A stretch of 64,000 bases of DNA from Lachnospiraceae bacterium (GTDB lineage Bacteria > Bacillota > Clostridia > Lachnospirales > Lachnospiraceae): the NCBI GenBank assembly GCA_025758065.1, contig CP107199.1, forward strand, positions 660,001 through 724,000, given 5' to 3'. Both the position numbers and the translations under genes were made by a program. Positions 58,159 through 64,000 of this stretch are shown piece by piece. The notes below the pieces were generated by a model. The model searched no databases, was not told where the DNA came from, and saw only the letters and a list, made by a program, of their open reading frames with translations. Position 1 is the stretch's first letter; each line of letters starts with the position of its first letter.

Positions 58159-58817
58159 AGCCTCAAATTCCTGATATCCTTCAGGATTTCCCCGTAAGGC
58201 CTGTCCTTCCCAAACAGCAGCGTTGTTCCAAGTACAAACCCTTTCATGCCCTTTGGAGCAAATTCCAGGATACGCTCGGCACTGCACGCGCCGTCCCAGT
58301 ACATTTCAAAATCCATGTCTTCCTTTAATGCCAGGAGCTTCGTGATCTTTTTCCCCACATAAGGCAGATACATCTGCCCGGCATTTCCGGGATTGACCGA
58401 CATTACAAGTACCTTTTTGACAATCCGGAGCATTTCAAGCACCGTCTCCACCGATGTCCCCGGATTGATTGCAATCCCCGGTACCATCCCTGCGTCAATG
58501 ATCTTCTGTAATGTGGTTGACGGATGATACTCTGCCTCCGGGTGGATATACACCGTGTCACCTTTTCTTAAATTTTTTAAAAATAAATGAATCAGATTGT
58601 TTGGATGTTCGATCATCAGATGCACATCCAGCGGCTTTTCTGTCGCTCCAGCAATATAGCGCATATCGTTTAACGACATGGCAAAATTGGAGACATACCT
58701 TCCATCCATAATATCGATATGGAAAGAATCGATCCCGCTTTCTTCCAGGGATTTTACTTCCTGCGCAAGATTCCCGTAATCCGCGCACATCATCGAGGCT
58801 GTTAATTCAAACTGCAT
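58155..58817 (-). CDS. Ribulose-phosphate 3-epimerase-like protein
   Basis: About 220 residues, TIM barrel. FHIDIMDGRYVSNFAM, LDVHLMIEHP, IHPEAEYHP, VMSVNPGNAGQMYLPYVGKKI match Rpe, with catalytic Asp in DIMDG and in the late MYWDGACS. That last motif is normally VDGGI, so the phosphate-binding end is altered and the substrate may differ. Position at the head of a coupled epimerase-cytidylyltransferase-dehydrogenase set suggests it supplies a pentulose phosphate for CDP-polyol synthesis. The ATG at 58817 has AAGGGA. Confidence 0.8.
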   Translation of the reverse strand: MQFELTASMMCADYGNLAQEVKSLEESGIDSFHIDIMDGRYVSNFAMSLNDMRYIAGATEKPLDVHLMIEHPNNLIHLFLKNLRKGDTVYIHPEAEYHPSTTLQKIIDAGMVPGIAINPGTSVETVLEMLRIVKKVLVMSVNPGNAGQMYLPYVGKKITKLLALKEDMDFEMYWDGACSAERILEFAPKGMKGFVLGTTLLFGKDRPYGEILKDIRNLRL

Positions 58818-58921
58818 GTTGTATTTCCCTTCTTTATTCTGTCTTTTTTCCGGTTGATGACCTGCCATGTAATATTTGGAACAGCTGTTCCGCAGGTCTG
58901 TGCGCCTGCTGAATACAGCGA

Positions 58922-59797
58922 TCACCAGCCGTTTTTTCTCATGATCTGTTCTATAATTGTTCTGTCACTTTCCGGTAATTTTTCCGCATAATCTAATATT
59001 AGATTTTTATAGAATGATCCGTATGACGCCCATAATTTCTCAAAATCCTCACAGTTTTTTTCCAGCAGATCATGTTCTTTTTTTGCCACCTCTATCATGC
59101 TATAACAAAAATTAATGTTTCTTTTTGCCGTTGTACTGTGATTTTTCCTTAAATGCCATGCATAATATATTTCGGAACTCATGACCATTCTTTCAACATA
59201 TTGCAATGTTAAAATATTAAATTCCGTATCTTCTCCTCCATACCTGTATTTTTCATTAAATTTTATATTATGCCTGTTTAAAAATTTTCTATCGTACAAT
59301 CCTGTCCAGTCGCAGCTTAACACCTCATGTACATTTTCATAATCGCGGAAAATTTCCTCCCGATTATGGTATATATTGTTTCTGCATATTCTTGGTATCT
59401 CGCCTATCACAACATTTTCACTGCTAATTTTAACAGTTTTATATGACCATCTTGCAATTTGCGCATTATTTTCTTCTACTAAATATAAATTATCTTCTAA
59501 TGTCTTAGATGCCATAATATCGTCATCATCACAAAAAGCAATATAGTCTCCTGAAGCATGCCTTAACGCTTCATTTTTCCCAATGGAGATCCCCTTGTTT
59601 TCCGTATGACGTAAAGTCTTTATCCGCTTATCTTTTGATGCATACCGCTCACAAATAGCTCCTGTATTATCATCAGACGCATCGTCAACTATTATCAGTT
59701 CCCAGTCATCGTATGACTGGGAAAGCACGCTTTCAATAGCTGTTCCTATGTATCTCTCAGCATTATAAGCCGGCATCAATATACTTACCTTCGGCAT
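58922..59797 (-). CDS. Family 2 glycosyltransferase
   Basis: About 291 residues, GT-A fold: MPKVSILMPAYNAERYIGTAIESVLSQSYDDWELIIVDD at the start, the Asp-rich DYIAFCDDDDIMASKTLE for metal and sugar nucleotide. No membrane helices. It adds one sugar to the lipid-linked polymer; donor unknown. The ATG at 59797 follows the methyltransferase gene by 13 bases with a weak GAGG site. From here to the window end the DNA is visibly richer in A+T. Confidence 0.88.
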   Translation of the reverse strand: MPKVSILMPAYNAERYIGTAIESVLSQSYDDWELIIVDDASDDNTGAICERYASKDKRIKTLRHTENKGISIGKNEALRHASGDYIAFCDDDDIMASKTLEDNLYLVEENNAQIARWSYKTVKISSENVVIGEIPRICRNNIYHNREEIFRDYENVHEVLSCDWTGLYDRKFLNRHNIKFNEKYRYGGEDTEFNILTLQYVERMVMSSEIYYAWHLRKNHSTTAKRNINFCYSMIEVAKKEHDLLEKNCEDFEKLWASYGSFYKNLILDYAEKLPESDRTIIEQIMRKNGW

Positions 59798-59810
59798 TCC
59801 CAGTGTCGCC

Positions 59811-60893
59811 TCATTCCTTACTAATTTTAGCACATATGATAAAAGGATATTGTAAATCCTTTTCTGTAAAATCTTCTTCCTGCATATCCTCAACGCATAA
59901 TCCATATAGATACGCTGTCGCCGTTTTTACATTGCCAAATTGTTCCAGCTCAAAATGTTCCCCGTCACAGACGGTCCTGCATAATTTCTCTATGGATTTA
60001 GGTGTAAAGCTCCAATATTCTCCCCAATTATCATTATCATATTCACATAAGGGTTTGATCCCAGGGACTGTGATCAATGCAGTCCCCCCGGCTTTTAACA
60101 TTTTATATATATTTTTTATTGCGCTGCGAAGATCAAAAATATACTGCAATGTCTGTGTACATATGACACAATCCACCGAATTTTCGATCACTCCATCACC
60201 TGTCTCAAAATTGCATAGTATACTATTCTTCCCCCAGCCTTTCACATGGCTTACGATCGATCTTTCGACATTATTTCCGCCGAATTTTTTAGTATATTGG
60301 TCATTTGCAATTTCCAGCACTGTTCCACGTATTACATTCGATTTGCTGCTCAAGAATTTTTCTATATAATAGCGGTCTACTGCTTTTCCTCTTTCGCTTC
60401 CAAATACTTTACTGACCGGCTTTGTCGACAGCGCCTGTATTTTTGCGATATCATGATTTTTATTTTTTACAGATTCCCTGACAATTTCCTTGATATCCTC
60501 CATCGAAGATATACTCACATTTTTATATTTCTGTGATGAATATAACAGCTTTCCATTTTTTGCGGATAATATTTCCCCATTGGAAAATGCCGCTTTTTCT
60601 ATCCCCTCCTGCATCGGTTCTATCATTGCCCCAAATTTTATCCGATGCTCACTGATCCCCAGGCTTTTTAGCTGACGCCACATCGATATAAAATCAGCTG
60701 AAACACAATATATGTCATATTGCGGAAGCTCCTTTAACCTTAACGGATTATAGACAGGAATATGTAAAAATCCGTCCTCTTCCTCGCTCCCGACCGCATT
60801 ATCTATAAATCCGCAAATATTATATTTTGTTTTAAACGTTATATATTTCTCTCTAAAATATTGACCTCTTCCAAATATAAATATTTTCTGCAT
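59811..60893 (-). CDS. Rossmann-module / SAM methyltransferase fusion protein
   Basis: 360 residues. Residues 1-90 look like a nucleotide-sugar-epimerase-type Rossmann module (KIFIFGRGQYFREKY, then CGFIDNAVG, PVYNPLRLKEL and YDIYCVSADFI). The C-terminal part (about 170-350) is a class I methyltransferase (RGTVLEIANDQYTKKFG, VDCVICTQTLQYIFDLRSAIKNIYKMLKAGGTALITVP). The glycine-rich SAM loop is unusual (LEIANDQ), so binding may be altered. It probably methylates a sugar of the polymer. TAGGTGA precedes the ATG; 7 bases after the radical SAM gene. Confidence 0.72.
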   Translation of the reverse strand: MQKIFIFGRGQYFREKYITFKTKYNICGFIDNAVGSEEEDGFLHIPVYNPLRLKELPQYDIYCVSADFISMWRQLKSLGISEHRIKFGAMIEPMQEGIEKAAFSNGEILSAKNGKLLYSSQKYKNVSISSMEDIKEIVRESVKNKNHDIAKIQALSTKPVSKVFGSERGKAVDRYYIEKFLSSKSNVIRGTVLEIANDQYTKKFGGNNVERSIVSHVKGWGKNSILCNFETGDGVIENSVDCVICTQTLQYIFDLRSAIKNIYKMLKAGGTALITVPGIKPLCEYDNDNWGEYWSFTPKSIEKLCRTVCDGEHFELEQFGNVKTATAYLYGLCVEDMQEEDFTEKDLQYPFIICAKISKE

Positions 60894-60900
60894 TTTTCAC

Positions 60901-61989
60901 CTAATCTTCTACAGCAAAATCTTTCATTTGTTTTTGTGATCCGCATACGGACCATTCCATGTCACACTCGATACAATGCTTGCATAAAGGGACTTCCCTC
61001 TTCATATCATCTAACAGTTCTTTCCCATTGTTATAATCACTGATCCGATAAATGCCATCCGTAGGCAGCTTCTGATCAAAATATTCATTAAACCTGCTAA
61101 TATACATCAGGGTCGGGCATCGTGCGATAAGTCCATCATTGATTGTTATACAGCCGTTCGAAATACATTTTTTAGGATATTTACTGTTTTCACTTATTGA
61201 TATCGGCTTGTTGAACAGCTGCTTCCCATCGTATTCCGCAATTCTGTATCTTATACCATATTGGTTCAGGCACTTCGTAATCCTATCGATCATCTGATGT
61301 GTTGGATAATACTCCGATACCGACACTCCAATATTATAGTCGTGGATCGCCTGCAGTACATCCTTTCCCAGTTTCGGAATCAGTAATCCATTTGTATATA
61401 TTTGAATAAATGTATTCGGAAGCTCTCTTCGGAGTTCTACAACATATTCCTTTAATTGCGGATTAAGCAATGGTTCGCCGCCCAAGATATCGATTCTGAA
61501 TATATCTGAAAACATTTTTTTCAGCTGTCTTATGTCCGCCATCTTTTTTTCCAACACTGCTCCTACATCTTCAAACAATGGGGAAAAATGTGTACATCCT
61601 TTGCAATTCAAATTGCACTTATCTGAAATGTGCAGTTCAATATGAGGCATCACAACATCTCCCCAACCGCTCAGATTAAGACATTCCTTTCCAAGAAATC
61701 CAGCATTATCATACTTTATATCTTTTTGGGTTGCATCATAGAACCAGTAAATATTAGAGATTCCTGCCTGTCTTAATTTTTGGTATATTTCCAATATGCT
61801 GTTCGTATTGAGCACAGAGATGACCACATTGCTGTCTTTCTCCACATCCTCTAATAGAACGATCGGATATCCTTCATATTCTCCCTTCTTATATGAATCG
61901 ATAAAGCCCGTGATCTCTCCTTCATATTCTTTCATTTTTGCGATAATATGCAACGCTATGTTTCCAGCTCCATATATATATGTTTTCAT
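60901..61989 (-). CDS. Rossmann-module / radical SAM fusion protein
   Basis: About 362 residues. Residues 1-110 are a Rossmann module (KTYIYGAGNIALHIIAKM, GFIDSYKKGEY, YPIVLLEDVEKDSNVVISVL). Then comes a radical SAM barrel with HISDKCNLNCKGCTHFSP (cluster Cys in CxxxCxxC) and IDILGGEPLLNPQ. The C-terminus has further Cys (CISNGCITIND, RCPTLMY, CKHCIECDMEWSVCGS), a likely auxiliary Fe-S site as in SPASM-type proteins. The reaction is unknown; polymer sugar modification is inferred. The ATG at 61989 has GAGGAAA; an earlier ATG overlaps the PIG-L stop. Confidence 0.75.
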   Translation of the reverse strand: MKTYIYGAGNIALHIIAKMKEYEGEITGFIDSYKKGEYEGYPIVLLEDVEKDSNVVISVLNTNSILEIYQKLRQAGISNIYWFYDATQKDIKYDNAGFLGKECLNLSGWGDVVMPHIELHISDKCNLNCKGCTHFSPLFEDVGAVLEKKMADIRQLKKMFSDIFRIDILGGEPLLNPQLKEYVVELRRELPNTFIQIYTNGLLIPKLGKDVLQAIHDYNIGVSVSEYYPTHQMIDRITKCLNQYGIRYRIAEYDGKQLFNKPISISENSKYPKKCISNGCITINDGLIARCPTLMYISRFNEYFDQKLPTDGIYRISDYNNGKELLDDMKREVPLCKHCIECDMEWSVCGSQKQMKDFAVED

Positions 61990-61999
61990 AAGATTTTCC

Positions 62000-63043
62000 T
62001 CATTCATAGCTCATTATAATTTTTTCCAGTGATACAACATTTATATCGGTATGATCCCTTATCTCTTTTGCGATGTCCTCGTAATGGGACATTGCGGTTA
62101 CGATAATGACATCTACTTTTTTTAAGTTTTCCATATCATGATATATATGGATATTTTCTGCCTGCAAGGCTGGATTTTTATCAACAATATACGGAATATC
62201 ACAGCCTGCTTTTTTTAATTCCTCATATAACAGCTTTCCTATTGGTCCATATCCATACACAGCTGCCTTACAGTATCCATTTCCCTTCATGAAATCCGCT
62301 ATACTTTTCCCCGAATTCCGGATATCAATCCATTTCAGCAGCACTCTTGTAAATTGCTTATATTTTGAAAGTTCAAATTCCGTTCCTGCCGTTATTTGTC
62401 TTTCTTCCAGTTTAACCTCTGTATAAACCTCTAAAAACTTATCTGGCTGTTCATTCTGATATCCCCTGTATTGCGCCAATATTCTCACCTGCTGTACATA
62501 TGGATGGACTTTCATTTGCGAACTGTGGCACGCGACAAGTTCCTGTTTTTTTTCTATAACCGTACTAATATCCAGGTAACATGTAGCATCAGGCAGCGGC
62601 GTATGTACTTCATATTGAAACACCTTTATATTTTTTATGTTTCGTCTTTTTATTTCATTGACCGTATATAAATATGCTGCCATGTGGTCACTGTGATTGT
62701 CCTTTGGATTTGGCAAAAAAATAAATGTATATCGGGAAAAATCAATTTCCCTGAAATACTTTTCATGTAAAATAAGCTTTCCGTCTTCAAGATCACATAA
62801 TATATATTGGTGTGGTCCCGCCTTTTTCATTGCCTGGCAAAATTCCTTCTTCCTGATTTCCCGCATCTGATCCGGTGGAATTTCAGTATTGCCATATCGA
62901 CCATCTGTCATTACGATTACATCACACTGATTTGAATACAGGGAAAGCAGCCCCCCTGTGCCAATACTCTCATCATCTGGATGCGGAGCGACAATTAATA
63001 TCTTTTCTGTCTCCTTAATTACCAATGGATAAATTCCCATCAT
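62000..63043 (-). CDS. PIG-L family deacetylase fused to a C-terminal Rossmann module
   Basis: 347 residues. The zinc-dependent LmbE/PIG-L deacetylase covers residues 1-230 (ILIVAPHPDDESIGTGGLL, VIVMTDGRYGN, NPKDNHSDHMAAY; the HPDDE and HSDH motifs hold zinc). Residues about 245-347 are a Rossmann module (KAAVYGYGPIGKLLYEEL, YIVDKNPALQAENIHIY, VDVIIVTAMSHYEDIAKEI). The enzyme would remove N-acetyl groups from a glycan or precursor. GGAAGGG precedes the start. Coupled to the radical SAM gene. Confidence 0.82.
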   Translation of the reverse strand: MMGIYPLVIKETEKILIVAPHPDDESIGTGGLLSLYSNQCDVIVMTDGRYGNTEIPPDQMREIRKKEFCQAMKKAGPHQYILCDLEDGKLILHEKYFREIDFSRYTFIFLPNPKDNHSDHMAAYLYTVNEIKRRNIKNIKVFQYEVHTPLPDATCYLDISTVIEKKQELVACHSSQMKVHPYVQQVRILAQYRGYQNEQPDKFLEVYTEVKLEERQITAGTEFELSKYKQFTRVLLKWIDIRNSGKSIADFMKGNGYCKAAVYGYGPIGKLLYEELKKAGCDIPYIVDKNPALQAENIHIYHDMENLKKVDVIIVTAMSHYEDIAKEIRDHTDINVVSLEKIIMSYE

Positions 63044-63064
63044 GACCCTTCCTTGATATTCCGG

Positions 63065-64000
63065 CTAAACAGCGGCCGCTATGTTCAATATGCCTTTTTT
63101 TCTTAGTGTCCGTATAATTGCCCCCTGATGCTTTTTATGTGCTGTTATCAGAAACGGAACACTAAAATCATCTACTGATTTTTCATCAAATTCATATACA
63201 TGGAATCCATATATATTATCAGGATTATTCTCCTTCGATGTTACAAATATTTTTACTATCTCTATACCCATCCGGTGGCAATACCTAATCGCCGCAGCTG
63301 TCTCATACCCGGCTCCGTATAGATATACCTTTTTCTTTCGTTTTAGTATTGATTCTATCCTATCCTCAATTTGTAGTTTTCTCTCTAAATAATTCCCCTG
63401 GATTAATGAAAGCAGTACAATATCTTCCGGTTTCGAAAATCCTTTTTCTGTATATTGATTTTCAGCCAAACGCAGATTCGTAATTCCTCCAATATTTTTT
63501 TTGATATACCAGTCTAAAAAATTGGCAATTTCCCTGTTTTCTGTATCAGCCTTTAAGTGTTTTATCATAAATATAAGCTGTTTTAGCTGACCGATCGCTG
63601 ATTCCTGAAACGCGTCTTTTCCCTTATTTGTTGAAGTGGGATTTATCATGTAATGGTATCCTGCAAAATTGCTGCATACTACCCGCTCTGCTTTTAAAAG
63701 TCCCTCAAGAATGAGCAGACCCCCTTCTCCAATTTTTGTATTTTTAAACTGTATCTTGTTTTCCAGTAAAAATTCCCTTTGCCAGATTGCATTGCAGGCA
63801 TATAAAAAATTTTCATTGTTATTGACAAACCTGTCTAATAAGTCCAGACCCCTGTATACATCTTTATATTCATGTATGATCCCCGTTTCATTGCTTGCGT
63901 GATCGCTGCTGATCTGGAATCTGATAAAGCATCCCTGCGCCTGGGACTTTTCCATTGTTTCATAATATATTTCCAACGCATTTGTATCCAGATAATCGTC
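63065..64000 (-). CDS. Family 2 glycosyltransferase with C-terminal Rossmann module (5' end outside window)
   Basis: The frame is open to the window edge; the first readable residues DDYLDTNALEIYYETMEK fit the DD-motif region of a GT2 enzyme, so the N-terminal catalytic half is beyond 64000. The middle has GTase-like helices (LKAERVVCSNFAGYHYMINPTSTNKG). The last 100 residues are a Rossmann module (KKVYLYGAGYETAAAIRYCHRMG, KIFVTSKENNPDNIYG, VPFLITAHKKHQGAI). It is the fourth consecutive gene with this module. Partial. Confidence 0.75.
   Translation of the reverse strand, partial: DDYLDTNALEIYYETMEKSQAQGCFIRFQISSDHASNETGIIHEYKDVYRGLDLLDRFVNNNENFLYACNAIWQREFLLENKIQFKNTKIGEGGLLILEGLLKAERVVCSNFAGYHYMINPTSTNKGKDAFQESAIGQLKQLIFMIKHLKADTENREIANFLDWYIKKNIGGITNLRLAENQYTEKGFSKPEDIVLLSLIQGNYLERKLQIEDRIESILKRKKKVYLYGAGYETAAAIRYCHRMGIEIVKIFVTSKENNPDNIYGFHVYEFDEKSVDDFSVPFLITAHKKHQGAIIRTLRKKGILNIAAAV

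Overview
The window reads as a chromosomal segment of an endospore-forming anaerobic Clostridium relative, most likely Lachnospiraceae. The reasons are gene content (sipL spore morphogenesis gene, VanW protein, DUF951, DUF4080 radical SAM protein, rpsF-ssb-rpsR, a clostridial-type atp operon), strong AGGAGG ribosome binding sites and moderate G+C. Nearly all genes lie on the minus strand. No rRNA, tRNA or CRISPR array was seen.

Layout. 0-6.3 kb: trmL, a class I aminotransferase and an Lrp regulator; then VanW with a PurM/HypE-C-like protein; then a DEDDh exonuclease coupled to an overlooked 36-aa membrane peptide; then nth. 6.4-9.5 kb: a MerR regulator, a B12-binding radical SAM protein and dCMP deaminase. 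9.6-14.9 kb: a GlpA-like flavoprotein / FAD oxidoreductase / DUF1667 operon with a FadR-type GntR regulator, and Sua5. 15.2-22.6 kb: a complete F1Fo ATP synthase operon (atpZ-I-B-E-F-H-A-G-D-C) whose c subunit carries a two-carboxylate, Na+-type ion site. 23.0-25.4 kb: a 5-oxoproline transporter pair (DUF969/DUF979) with pyroglutamyl peptidase.

25.6-36.3 kb: larB-larC-larE, which make the nickel-pincer cofactor of lactate racemase-type enzymes, then an IS607-family element (serine recombinase plus TnpB), then a five-gene nickel/peptide-type ABC importer. All point the same way. The IS appears to have split one operon (importer-larB-larC-larE) exactly between the larB Shine-Dalgarno and its start codon. 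36.8-37.9 kb: rpsF-ssb-rpsR. 38.2-46.4 kb: a hydroxy-acid catabolic operon (DUF1537 kinase, a LarA-family racemase, glycerate kinase, KdgT-type permease, PdxA2) with a divergent PrpR-like regulator. The LarA homologue keeps every catalytic residue, so the two loci together form a full nickel-pincer system with a probable non-lactate substrate. A C2 epimerase joining D-erythronate to the D-threonate kinase/PdxA2 route is my main proposal.

46.4-53.8 kb: DUF951, a sirtuin, two GNAT-fold proteins, sipL, cysE, a PrcB-like lipoprotein and ilvE. 54.0-64.0 kb: a surface-polymer cluster (LicD-type transferase; a CDP-polyol module of epimerase, dehydrogenase and cytidylyltransferase; glycosyltransferases; methyltransferase; radical SAM; PIG-L deacetylase). 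Four consecutive enzymes there, the last cut by the window edge, each carry the same kind of small GxGxxG Rossmann module. The intergenic regions also hold small mobile repeats, including a MITE-like family with 8-bp target duplications, and structured tandem repeats. Protein names rest on motif recognition by eye, without database searches.
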